This document shows positions 9,670 to 21,800 of a DNA stretch of 64,000 bases, in pieces. Under the pieces are notes generated by a model that had not been told where the DNA came from, searched no databases, and saw nothing but the letters and a program-made list of their open reading frames with translations. Source of the DNA: Tetraselmis striata (Eukaryota > Chlorophyta > Chlorodendrophyceae > Chlorodendrales > Chlorodendraceae). The translations under genes and the position numbers were made by a program. How positions within the stretch are numbered: the stretch's first letter is position 1; every line of letters begins with the position of its first letter. The stretch covers positions 1-64,000 of the forward strand of contig VCJN01001116.1 in assembly GCA_006384855.1 (NCBI GenBank). Direction: 5' to 3'.

Positions 9670-12600
9670 TTTCAAAGTTGAGTCTGGTTTTGCCAAAAAG
9701 GTCGCGCAGGCTGTTTTACACGGTCAAGAGCCGAAATTGGCAAGATGGTTTAGCGAAAGCGTGGAGGGAAAACGGAGTCAGGGGGGGCGCTGCGTGGAAC
9801 GCAGCGAAAACTGGAAGATGGCAGGCTCAGCTGTTCTAGCTGCTTTTATATCTACTCGTGCTGCACCCAAAAAGGGCGCAACAACAGATGCCTAGTTCCC
9901 GTACCACTGAGCAGCACTTGTAGCTGAAAAGCGGTTAGGTCAAGGAGGGAAACCCCATAAACTAGTTTAAAACATTTCATAGTTGAGTCTGGTTTTGCCA
10001 GTCTTGAGCGAACGGAGAGAGCGGTGGATTGACGGAGAAGAGGTAGCACCAAGTCATGAAGGAGGCACTGGGAAGGCCACCGCTGCGGAGTCTTGTTGGA
10101 CTTGGAAGTGGCGTAGGGGGGCGATGTGTCCAAAGAAGAACCATGCGCCAGGTGAAGGAAGAGCGTTGGGGTCGATGTAGTCCAGAACGACGTCAGAGTT
10201 AGTGGCCCAACCGCCTTGGTAGCGAATGTGGGACAATGGCACACCGATGGCGTTCGCTTCAGAGGCCGCGCCTTTGCGAAGACTGTGCGAGGTCCAGGAG
10301 GTGCCAGCGGGGGGGGGCAGCGTTGACCAGACGGATGGCTGTGGACAGCCAGTCTGACATTACGCAGTCCAAGGTTTTGACTGATCATCCGAACTGACAG
10401 CCCAGGAGTTTGACACAGCCAAGCCAACTGCAACCAGGGGGACTGACTGGACGTGGTCGAGGAAGTGGTGCAGGAGACGGGCTACTCGGGGGTGCTCGGA
10501 CACCGGGAGGAGAAGTACGCGCAGGTCGTCGGGTCCCCGTCGACCAGCGCGACCCTTCTCTCGGTACACTTGCAGGGTGATGTTGTAGTCGTCGACATGC
10601 ACGTCTCGCACTCGACAGGACACGCCAGTAAGGCCCATGGCAAAGAACATAAAGTTGACAACCGAGGCCAGGAGGGCTCGGAAGTTGTGGTGGTACTCTG
10701 GGTAGGGAGCAGACACAATCAGCTCGGCCTTTGTGACGAAGCGGTAAGCTACATCCGCAGGCAAAGGGACACGCAAAGGGGTAGCGTCCAGTCGGCGCTG
10801 ACGCAGCATCAGCCCACGCCTTGCTGAAGTTAGGTGCAGGCTGTCCTTGGCGATTGGGTCGAGGTTGTGCAGCTCGAAGAACGTGTTGATCGCAGACAGG
10901 TAAGGTTGCAGCGACTTAGCGGCGATGTGCCCCCGCTCGCCGATCCATGCAACGTACCGAACGACAGTCGCAGTAGTCGCCTCCAGCGGGCTGATGTTCT
11001 CGGAGTCGTGGCAGAACTCCGCGAACTGAGACAGCCGGCCGGCATAGCTCTTGAGTGTCTGAGCGCTGAGGGAGCTGGAGAGTAGGTCGAGCGTCCGCTG
11101 GCCCAGCTCGTCTGAGCCGAACGCGTCCTGCAGCCGAGATCGCAATGAAGCAGCCCAGGGAGCGACAGCTTCGGGCTCGTCAATCACGTAAGTGCGTCGT
11201 TTTACTGACAGAGTTCCACCGGTACGACTACTGTTCGCAAAGTACTCGGCAGCAGCGGTTAGATTCCCGGCGGTTGGCCGGTAGCTGCTGGACGGGTTTG
11301 CAGTAGCATCGGTACGGGATTGCGGGGCTAGGTTCAGGTAAGAGGGCCGCCCCGCGCGCCCTTCGCGCTCGTAGCGCCTGTCACGCGCGTAACGTACCCG
11401 CGCGAATCTTGGTCGTTGCGAACCGGTTGTAACACATAGTGTAACAACCGACGGGCGCAGAGATGGAATGGTACGGGAGGCGGTTAGTTGAGCCGCCATG
11501 TGCAGGTGTGCGGATGGTTGAGCCGCACTCGGCTGTAGCTGTGAGAAGCGCCGCACCGAGGAAGGTCTAAAGGAAGTCTGTAAGGTGGGGGGGTCAGGTC
11601 CTAACACGGGGCGCTCATCTCGCCGTTGAGCTGCAAGGGTGCGTCTTGCGGCGGTCACCGAAAGGTGGCCTCGCAAAGCTCCAGCAGCTCCGACGAAAGG
11701 CGCCCCACACCGTCACTCGTGCTCACCTTCGCGGCCACGCCCACGTCCACCGCCACGTCCTCGCCCACGCCCGCGACCGGCAGCTGCAGCCACCACTCGA
11801 GCAGTAGCGGTCGCTTTCGCGCTGCTGGCAACGGTCGCCTCGAAAACACGGCGCTCGTAGTCCTTCATGAGGTCCCCAAACATCGCGGAACCCAGATGCT
11901 CCGAAGCAGGCTGAAAATGCTGGGCTCGCAGCACATCCAGAACACCTTGGTCACCGTGCACACGCTTGATCTCATTTAGCCTCCGCAGGAAGGCCAAACG
12001 AAACCGAAACGCCTTGTCGATGGCCTCGGCGTGGTTCCGAGCTCTCGCGAGGTAGGGGGTGAAGTCCTGGTTGGTGGCAGGGACGTAAGGCAGCAGCTCG
12101 TCGAGAGCCACGAAAAGCGCGGCCATGTGGGCCCCGAAACACGACATCCACAAATACTCCTCCTGGGCCGGCAGACGCCGGTCATCCTGCTTGAGGTACT
12201 CGTTCGTTAGGTCGGTGCTCAGGGGAAAGAGTCCAGGCACTCGGCTGACCGGTCGAACGGCCTCATAACCAGACTCTGCTCTCTGCAGTAGTTCTGGCAC
12301 CGCGAGGTAGTCATCCTCGGCACTCACGCATTTTGCTCCGACACGGCCGCTCTGGGCTAGCTCTAGCAAGTCGGGGCGCTCTGCGGCTCCCCCGCTGCCT
12401 GTCGGCTGTCCCGCGATGCGCTGCCCGAAGCCGGAGCCATGTGCCCCTTCTCCATCGACAACACGCTCACGAGCCGTCAATTGAGCTACAGCTGTAGCCA
12501 GTGCCCGCACATCTGCTTGCAGCGACTTTAGCGTCGGCTTAGCGACGGGTTCTTCTCCATCTGACATGGTAACGCACGGACGTACGGACGAGAATATCAC

Positions 12601-12867
12601 ACTCGGATGGCGAGCCGGGTGTGGTCTTGAACAACCTGGGGTGACCTTGCTCACAACTGGTTACGAGACCGTTTTTACATCGCTGCGTGGAACGCAGCGA
12701 AAACTGGAAGATGGCAGGCTCAGCTGTTCTGGCTGCTTTTATATCTACTCGTGCTGCACCCAAAAAGGGCGCAACAACAGATGCCTAGTTCCCGTACCAC
12801 TGAGCAGCACTTGTAGCTGAAAAGAGGTTAGGTCAAGGGAGGAAACCGCATAAACCAGTTTAAAACA
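9670..12867 (-). mobile_element. PAT-like DIRS-order retroelement, RT-less copy C
   Basis: The most complete fossil copy of the family. On the minus strand: 5' repeat A1 (about 12672-12867), gag-like frame (11713-12567), recombinase region (10054-11676), then B1 (about 9973-9999), A2 (about 9789-9972) and B2 (9670-9698). B1 and B2 differ by one base in ATTTCATAGTTG/ATTTCAAAGTTG. This is a direct view of split direct repeats. Only about 36 bp separate the gag-like frame from the recombinase frame, so no RT is present. The recombinase region is broken in a few places. High similarity to copy B indicates recent activity. Confidence 0.87.
11713..12567 (-). CDS. Gag-like protein of PAT-like copy C
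   Basis: Part of the fossil copy; closely similar to the frame at 7042-7896, with the same start (MSDGEEPVA) and the same C-terminal RG-rich tail. Two long copies of the same frame support its being a real product of the family. Its function as gag is inferred from its place and its RG tail. Confidence 0.7.
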   Translation of the reverse strand: MSDGEEPVAKPTLKSLQADVRALATAVAQLTARERVVDGEGAHGSGFGQRIAGQPTGSGGAAERPDLLELAQSGRVGAKCVSAEDDYLAVPELLQRAESGYEAVRPVSRVPGLFPLSTDLTNEYLKQDDRRLPAQEEYLWMSCFGAHMAALFVALDELLPYVPATNQDFTPYLARARNHAEAIDKAFRFRLAFLRRLNEIKRVHGDQGVLDVLRAQHFQPASEHLGSAMFGDLMKDYERRVFEATVASSAKATATARVVAAAAGRGRGRGRGGGRGRGREGEHE

Positions 12868-12879
12868 AACACCGGCGGG

Positions 12880-13010
12880 GGCTCGGGACGTGCGGCGCCT
12901 TTCCGGACACCATCCGGTCTGGCGGCCCCGTACCAGTCGTGGATCTTTCGGTCCCAGCCGACCCCGTACATTTTGATGCAAAATCTACGCTGTCTAGCTG
13001 CGAAAACCTG
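12880..13010 (+). mobile_element. End fragment of DIRS-type element 1 family
   Basis: About 70 bp from GGATCTTTCGGTCCCAGCCG to GCGAAAAC match 3630-3690, with a related CCGGTCTGGCGG...CCCCGTAC stretch before it. A short fossil end abutting PAT-like copy C and the LMBRD2 5' flank. Confidence 0.7.
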
Positions 13011-13257
13011 ATGACTCAGGCGCCCGGCTTCGCCCGTATGTGATGCGCCAGCGCGCCACTGCACCGTATGTAATCCTTTTACAGTACAGAAGGCAGATGA
13101 CTTGCCACTCGGGGCGGGCGTGCTTGCCGGAGCAGTGCAGTGCTGGCTTCTGGTTGCGCGCGGAGTAAAGACCGGCACTGATAGCAACCTACAGTGAGGC
13201 AGCGGAGGGAGAGTCACCGGTGTACCCAAGTTGCAGTTTCGCATAGGGCAGCCCATC
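13011..13257 (+). promoter_or_regulatory. LMBRD2 5' flank / leader
   Basis: Unique sequence between the repeat nest and the LMBRD2 start codon, so it should hold promoter and leader. I see no clear TATA box. The nearest mobile element fragment ends only about 250 bp upstream of the ATG. Confidence 0.4.
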
Positions 13258-16200
13258 ATGTGGTCGTTCTACGTTGTTGTGCAAACATGCGTCACCCTTC
13301 TGACAGCCCTGCTGTATGTTTGCCCACTGAATATCTACCCACCTGCACAGCCCTGCATTTGTATGTTCCTGCTGTATTCATTAATTGCAGTCGTATGTGA
13401 GCATATCACCTTTATTACAACACGCCCCAACTGTTGCGCAATGTGCAGGCTGCGGTATTATGCTTCCCCGAACACGCCCTTAGCGGTGTACTGCAGCACA
13501 GGACTAGCATGGCTAACATCCTTCTCCATCATTGCACTGGTGCCAATCGATGTATGGGCCACTATGTCGGAGCAGGATAATGAAATTATTGGAGTCTTGT
13601 GGGACATTTCATACTGGTATGTTTGGCACCCTGCTGCATACATGACGCATAAATGCCTTCACCGAACAGTCCCCGGTATGCGACAGACCCTCCTCAATGC
13701 TGCTTTAACTCTCATTTGCTGCGACTGCAGGATTACGTTTCTGCTTACATGGCTCTTTATCCCAATCCATCAGGGCTATGTTGATGCTGGAGACTTCTCT
13801 GTGTCTGGCAGGTATTGGTACCACCTGCTGCTTTTCACTGTGCGCACACAGGAACTGCCAGCATCACTTACCTGGCGGTTTGTTGGGTAGGCTGCGGACA
13901 AGCATTCGGGACAACCTTATATTTTGGCTAATCATGGTAGTAGTTGGCATCACAGGTGAAGCATTGCCCTACCAATACATGATACTGCTAGTGTGTGACC
14001 GTTACTACAAGTCGATTCCTGATGCTGCATGACCTATCCTCCTAGATTGGTCACAACTCACTTGCCGCAATGTCATTCCAGGCATCATGCTGCTCATTTT
14101 TGCTGCACACTTCAGTCTTTCGGATCTACCACGTTACGGAATATCGCTGTCCAATGCGTTCGGTGAGTATTGCCATGCTAGAGTCCCCTCACTTTCAGCT
14201 TTGCTTTCCAAGTATGTGTAAACAGAGAAGGCATGCTGAGCTGACATGTATTGCCGCATCTAGGTCTGCTTGTCAGCGTCTTTCTTCTTGGCTATGGGCT
14301 GGTTGCAATTCCCAAACTTCTCTGGCGACAGGCGAGCCCGGAGAAGTCGTTTGCTGCAGGCATCAGCAGGTGTGGCCTATGTGGGCGTGCCGCTGGCTTG
14401 TCGAGAACATCATATTCACGAGGGGGCAAGCCAGCAAGATTGCTGACTTGAGCCCATGCGCAGGCTGGGTAGGCTGGCAGAGAAAATGGACGATGCTTCC
14501 TTTGAGCTCAACACGGTGGTAGGTGCTGTTGCTTTGTCTGTGGTGGAAAATGCATCGAAAATATCGTCTTGATCTCTGTCTTGAGTCGCACAACCGTCCA
14601 CTAGTTTGGTGGGGTGCGTGTGTGTGGGGGGCCGCGGGGGGGGGGGGGGGGGGGGGGATGGAAGATCCAGAAGTGTTGAACTATGAGTGCAGTCTGACCA
14701 TAAGTGTATTCTAGAGACTTCTCACTTTTGGGGTCCGCGAGGCGATGGCTTTCTACTTGTGACATTCATTCCATATCTGTGATGACGTAAAGGAAGTGAA
14801 ACAGGCAGGCGTTTTGATAGTGGTGAAATTCTTTCTGCCGCACCTGCACCTATTTCGATTCCCGTAAGGGTTTAAAATTGGGTTGATGCATCTTATAAAT
14901 AATGAATTGTTTGCAGCAACAAGTCGGAATGTCTTTGCAGTGTATTATCATGTCTCTTTTTTATTTTCGCGCTGGGGAAAAGAGGGGGGGGGGGGTCTCA
15001 AAAACGAGAATACTGGGAACCCAAAGTGTAGTTACGGTAGTCATTGGTGTTGCTATGGTTGCAATGAAGGGCGCACCACATCTAGCATTAGACGTTTGTC
15101 GCAATTAATGGCGTGCACTGTCTAGTGCCAGTGCCTGTGCTGTCTGGCCTTAAGAGCCAATATCTGAAAGGTGCGCAATTCTGTCAGAAATAGGATTCCC
15201 TGCTGGATTTGTGGTTTGGGGGTATGGCCCCCAATACTCACAATCACCATACGGTTCACGCAAGGTCCTTGCGAGTACCAAATATAACTATGAGCTTCAT
15301 CCAAGCAGTGAACAAGGCAGTGGCGCTGGGTCAGAATATAGAGTAACTATAGCTACACGTGCATGTGTATATTTGTGCAGGACACCATCACCTATTCAAG
15401 TCCACCTTGTGTAAGAGTAGTCTTGCAGCCTCGCCCCAAGTGCGGCAACTACACCATTAAAACAAGCCGCTATGTGTGATATTGTGTACAGTAGCCCCTC
15501 GCCTCGCACATCATCACATGTAGCTCAACAAGGCTGTTGCACACAGCTCCGGCGAGCCAGCACAGAAGTGGCATCGCCACCCGCCATATATGTACACTCC
15601 CTGCAGCCATGCCTATCGGCTGGTCTGTTTGACCAAAGAGCGTCATTACCGATGTATCGTCACTCCATGCAGTTGCGCGCAGCTGCCGCTCCGCAAGGCC
15701 GGAAAGCATGCCCTCCCATATCCGTTCTCTCCCTGCAGACCCGCGCCGCGGCCGCCCCGCACAACCCTCCCCTGGCCGCTCCCCAGGGAGGATCACCATC
15801 AGTAGCCCTTCACTCCCTGCAGCCCCACGCAGCAACTGCTCTGCGAGGCCGGGAAAGGCTTCTCCCCCATATCCCTTCACTCCCTGTAGCCCCGCGTAGC
15901 GGCCGCTCTGCGAGGCCCTGGGCGCATTATCACCGATATCCATTCGCTTCCCGAATACCACTACTCACCCTTCAGCAGCCTTGCGCAGCGGCCGCTCCAA
16001 GCAGCCCCCTACCCACCTGGCCACCTCCACACAAGTCCCGTGCAGCCCACTACCCACCCATACCCGCTCCCCGGGGAGCATTACCACCGATACCCCTACA
16101 CTCCCAACAGCCCCGAGTAGCGTCCGCTTCGCACAATTCAGGGAGCACTACCACCGATAGCACTACAGCCCTACACCCCCCGTAGCCCCGACCCTTGCGG

Positions 16201-18047
16201 CCTTCCCAGCCCTGCATGTATTCAGCTCATCGCCCGCCATGCAGTTACCGCCAGCAAGTAAGAGACCCGTCTACCCGTATCTATGCATGCGTCACACCCA
16301 ATGCCACTTGCGCTCACAGTTTCGTGGCGCTTGTCGCTCGGCCGTCGTAGCTGTGAGTTTGCGAATTTGCATTGGATCATGCGGACATGGCACAGTGGGC
16401 ACTGCGCGCTACCGCGGCATCCCATGGCCAATCGCTAGGCATGCCACCCCCATAGTTTCTTAGTGGTATCAATGGTTGTGCCTTAGTGTATCAATGGTCT
16501 TAGTGCCTATCCTCTAGCGAGGCAGCAACGTTGATTTTTTAAGTTCCAAGGATGTGTTATTATCATTGTGTACAGTTATATATTTGAATAAATATTGATA
16601 AATATAATTATAAACACATATTTGTAAAGTCTCATATCAATATGTGTAAGACGCTTTTCAGGTTATATATACAAACTCGATGTGAAGACGCATGTCTGGT
16701 TCTCGTCCGCAGGCGCAGATGACCGAAATCTGCGGATCGTGGATCAGACGTTCCGCAAATTGAGGCATACTGTAGCGACTATATCTGAACCGCAGCTTTA
16801 TTGTTCCGCTCCATCCGCCGATTCTGCACGTGCTAAGGATTATGCGCTGTACTCTGTGCGCCGCGACCAGTCACACCGCTTGCGCGCGGGCCCACCTGGG
16901 TACTGCTCCGGACGGGGCGGCTAAAGGTTCTCTGTCCATCCCCAGCCCCCAAGGGCCCGCATGCACCAGCGGACTTGTTTTTACCGGCCACGATGGCGTT
17001 GCCATCGGACGACAGCACGGGCGGTTGACATGACCTGGGTGCGGGACTGAGCAGTGCGGGCGTGGGCGCGAGCGGCGATGGACATAATCTCTCACCACCA
17101 GACGACGAGCACGGGTAGCATGAGCAACGGTGGGGAGGATGAGAAGAGGAGGGTAGCGGCTCTGGCGGGGCCGATGGGGAGGAGGTCAACGAGTACGAGA
17201 CTCAGCGAGTAAAAGAATCTGCGCTTGCGGACGGACTCCCGGACGTGTACCGTTGAATATCTGCGCATTCCAAACAAGACGTGAATATCTGCGAACAAGT
17301 ATACCCGTTGCAGGAGAGTGGAATCCATAGAGCCGCAAGGATCAAATAACGCAGCAACTAGTAATCGCTACATGGTACAGCCCCGCCATGCCCGCCCCCT
17401 GACGAACGGCGACGATCGGCGCCCGACCGGCGGCGGCCGGGCAGCATTTGCGCAAGACCTTATGCGCCGCGAACAAACACTTTCCAGTTCGTCCCGTCCT
17501 GGATTTTTCAGAGGGGTGGGAATGTTAGGGTTTCAATCATGCATTCGAGTCTGGTTCTGCCAAAAAAGGGTGCGGAGGCTGTTTTACATGGAAAAAGCGC
17601 CATTTTATGGCTAGGAAGGTTCAGCTAAAGGGGAGCAGGGAGTGTCGGAGGAGGAGCCCGCAGGGCGGAGGCGGAAAACGGGAGGGCGCTGCCGAAGGTA
17701 GCGAGCTGGAAGATGGCAGACGAGCTGCTGGTGGCTGTCCTAAGTAGCTCCCCGGCCGGGAGCGCAGGGCTCGCGGGCGATGGGGTAGCCCCTACCAAAC
17801 CCCGATGGTAACGGCTTGAAACCACTACAGACCGTACGGGTCGCACTAGGACAGCTATAGTCCGTTAGGAAACCCCATAAACACGTTTCGATCATTACGC
17901 CTAGCGACTACTACCTAAGTACCACCACAAAACAATGCGACGCCGATATCATTGTCAAGTACATGCAGCTGTACTCGTACGCTCATATTGCTGTGCCGAT
18001 ATTTCACGCGCGTATTGCAGTGACACTACCTCTATAGTGAATATTCG

Positions 18048-18085
<38 letters not shown>

Positions 18086-18775
18086 TCGTTCACTATAGAG
18101 GTAGGTTCACTATGGAGATATTCACTATAGCCTTCCGGCAGCCTACCTCTGCAGTGAATGTGTTCACTGTAGGGGTAGGGCTTTCACTATAGGGGTAGTG
18201 TCAGACGGTTATCGTTGTGGCGGGGCGAGCGATTGACCTTTAGACAGGTAGGAATTGTTTCTTGCAATACATCAAACAGCACCCCAGCCCTGAGAGGGAT
18301 GGGGGTTGTCATCTGTGGGCTGCACCCTTCCTACAGCGGTGAAATAAGAGCCCAGGGCCCTTTGCCGATCTTGCTAGGCAAAAGATGCACAGGTGGGCCA
18401 TTGGCACGTCACTGTATTTCTCGGGAAACTTGGCCTCGTACTCCCCCTGGCACACGTAGTGCGACAATGCGGTGCAACCCGCTACACCACACTCTTTCAG
18501 CTCTGGCCCGCCGGGCTCTCCCCTTGCGGCAACTACGCAGTGCATGCCATAGCAGCAGCGCTGAGCGGGTTCTGCCATGGCGGCGAGGCCTGCGTTGCTG
18601 TGATGGCAGCACCGATTGTGCATGCAACGAATATACAGTATATGCCGCCAATAACACTGTGACACTGCAGTACACTATAGAGCCCCCGCGCACGCCGCCA
18701 CCGCAGCCGACGCTCTATTTTACAGCGAATAAAGTACTGGAGGTTCACTACAGAGGTAGGGAACCCCTATTCGGG

Positions 18776-18809
<34 letters not shown>

Positions 18810-21800
18810 TTTACTATAGGGGTAGGTTCACTATAGCAGTGTGTTCACTATAGAGGTAGCTAACACAGTGTTAAGCGTTCCGTCCCCCCCCCCCCCCCCC
18901 CCCCCCCTCCCGCGTTTACTATAGGGGTAGGTTCACTATAGAGGTATTCACTATAGAGGTAGTGTCACTGTATTACTTCTACCGCCACGACTAGGCGCCA
19001 GTAACATTGTTGGATGTGATTATAATTACATGAGCGTTGTTCCGCCCAGCGCCAGATCCGCCGCCAGCTCGGTCGCGTCCCCTTCCGCCGAACGTAGAAC
19101 TCCCTTCCCAGCACAACATCCCGGGCCACTCCAATAGCGGCATTAGGCCGAATGTAATGTGGAGGCGCCGACAGGACAGGAAGGGAGAGGGTGCTCAAAG
19201 AACAGCGAACAGGGACTTGACCGGACCAGCAACGACGTAAGACGCCGGTGTTTAGCGCGCGTTGTTCCGCCCAGCGCCAGATCCGCCGCCAGCTCGGTCG
19301 CGTCCCCTTCCGCCGAACGTAGAACTCCCTTCCCAGCACAACATCCCGGGCCACTCCAATAGCGGCATTAGGCCGAATGTAATGTGGAGGCGCCGACAGG
19401 ACAGGAAGGGAGAGGGTGCTCAAAGAACAGCGAACAGGGACTTGACCGGACCAGCAACGACGTAAGACGCCGGTGTCCAGCGCGCGTTGTTCCGCCCAGC
19501 GCCAGATCCGCCGCCAGCTCGGTCGCGTCCCCTTCCGCCGAACGTAGAACTCCCTTCCCAGCACAACATCCCGGGCCACTCCAATAGCGGCACTAGGCCG
19601 AATGTAATGTGGAGGCGCCGACAGGACAGGAAGGGAGAGGGTGCTCAAAGAACAGCGAACAGGGACTTGACCGGACCAGCAACGACGTAAGACGCCGGTG
19701 TCCAGCTCACACTGCTCCTCCGCGGCAGTGGCAGCACGGGCGGGGCCAAGGCAACCAAGGCGCCACCCGTGCACGATCCCCGCCCCCATCCCCAGCCGGG
19801 GGTGGAGGCGGAGGAAGGGCCCGCGATTCCGAGGCCCGAGGACGGTCGTCGGGCCCGCCCAGGCGGCGGAGGGTGGGTGGGGAAAAATTATGACACTGTA
19901 GCCAGTAACATTCATTGTTATATACAGTGCGCTCTACAACTCCTCAATTATCAGGATATTAGCTGCATGTCCGCGGTACCGAGTCATACCGCTACATGAT
20001 AGATATGCAATGCCACCGGCACATTGTAACATATTACATTCTGCTATCAACTCAATTCGCCGGTACCCGTACCGGTACAGATAGTCAGCAGTTAAGCTGT
20101 TATTTTGGCCTGCGCGGAATTATGACGGAAGATATAACGGATACATTGTCGGCTTATCTAATAATATATGCGAAACCGTTCCGAACGTCGGTGACAGACA
20201 TACTCACAGTCTCACAGACAGACTCACCTTGTAATTGTGCATCTGGCTCTTGTAGTTATACTCACCTTGTAATTAATGTGATACGACAAGTAGACCCGTT
20301 GGATTGTCGAATCCAGCGCAAGGATCAATCGTAATAGTCGCTACGTTGTACAACCCCGCGTCCGCCGACCCGGGGCCCGGCGTCCGTCGACGGACGGGCG
20401 GCGAGGCGGACGGGCGACGGAGGGACAACGGGGTCCGGGTCCGGTCCACGCGGCCGGCTCGGCGCTTCGCGCCATGCCCGCCCCGTAGACCAGACGACCG
20501 GCCCGGCCGGCGGCCCAGCGACCGGTACATGTAGTCAGCAGGAAAGCGCGACGGCTATTTCGGCCTACGCGAATTATTACGGAATCTGTGACGGATACAT
20601 TGTCGGTTTATATAATATTATATGCGAAACCGTTCCGAAAATTGCCGACAGAAAGACACACTCACAGACTGACGTCGTTATTAATTAATATGATAGCACG
20701 ATTACAGTGACTATACCGATATAATAAACATTGCGTCCCCCCCCCCCCCCCCCGTTCACTATATCGGTATGTTCACTATATCGGTGTTCATTATAAGCAG
20801 GCCCACCCGACCGCTATAGTAAACGGTTTACTAAATCGGTACTATTGTTTATTGTAACGGTGACCCCGTTCACTGTAGCAGTCTGTGCCCATGCAAGGCA
20901 ACATGTGACTCTGGATTTGTGTTTCAAGAGTTCTTGATTACTTTACATGGCTTTCTAAGGTGCCGGAGAGGGCAGGAGTGACTACGGTGCTGGGGGGCGG
21001 GGAGCGGGAGGGAAGAATTCACGGACGGAGGCCTGCCGTGTGCGGTTTGACGTGTGCATGGCAGCCAAGCCTTCACGCAGGATATCCACAGCAAAGAGAC
21101 TGTTGTAGTCTCGGACCATCACTGATGCGTTCACTCGTTCCGCATTCTCAGTCACAAACAAGAAAACTTTCTCCTCAAGCCCCCTAACCTCCTGCAATGT
21201 GGGTGCCCTCTCTGGCTCCATCTCATCCACATCCACATCCATGTCCAGCGGCACCATAGCTACGTTGTCATCCTCGGTGTGTTCAATCTCATCCACAGTC
21301 TCCTCGGGCTCGTCAGTATCCGCTGCTGCTTGGGCCGGTGGTTCAAACACCTCCCTCTCCAATGGCATGTCCAAAAGGTCCACAGCGTCAACCATTCTCA
21401 CAGGCTTAGAAACATCAGCGGCAAGGCCCACACTGAGTGCCGACAACATACCATTCAACTCATCCAGAAGCACATCAGAAACACTGGCGTTGACATTGGC
21501 ACGGGACTCGTTGAAGGCAACACGGTTGTTGTGCCGCACACCAGTGGCCAGGTCCTCCATCTGTGCGGGTGTCAGAATCTTGGTGGCTATCCAACAGTTT
21601 CGGACTGCCTCAGGTGTGCACTGGTTGACCGCAAACATAAACCACTCCATAGCTTGGCAAATAGTACATTTCACCATAGCTGGCACCTGTCTCTCCTTAG
21701 CATCACCAAGCTGTTGCAATACCCATGACATATGGCGCTTACGGAAGAGCGCCTTAATTGTTTGAATGCAGCCAGCATCAAGCGGCTGCACCTTGGATGT

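Noticed and set aside
15472-16185. 237-codon plus-strand frame as a gene
   Set aside because: It runs through a degenerate tandem repeat, has no domain, and lies in an intron; frame length follows from GC bias.
18031-18960. TTCACTATAGGGG boxes resemble the phage T7 promoter core CACTATAGGG
   Set aside because: The upstream half of the T7 promoter is missing, the G positions vary between boxes, and the boxes repeat at element ends as transposase sites do.
19034-19706. CRISPR-like or satellite centromere array
   Set aside because: Only three contiguous 225-bp units with no spacers; too few for a satellite block.
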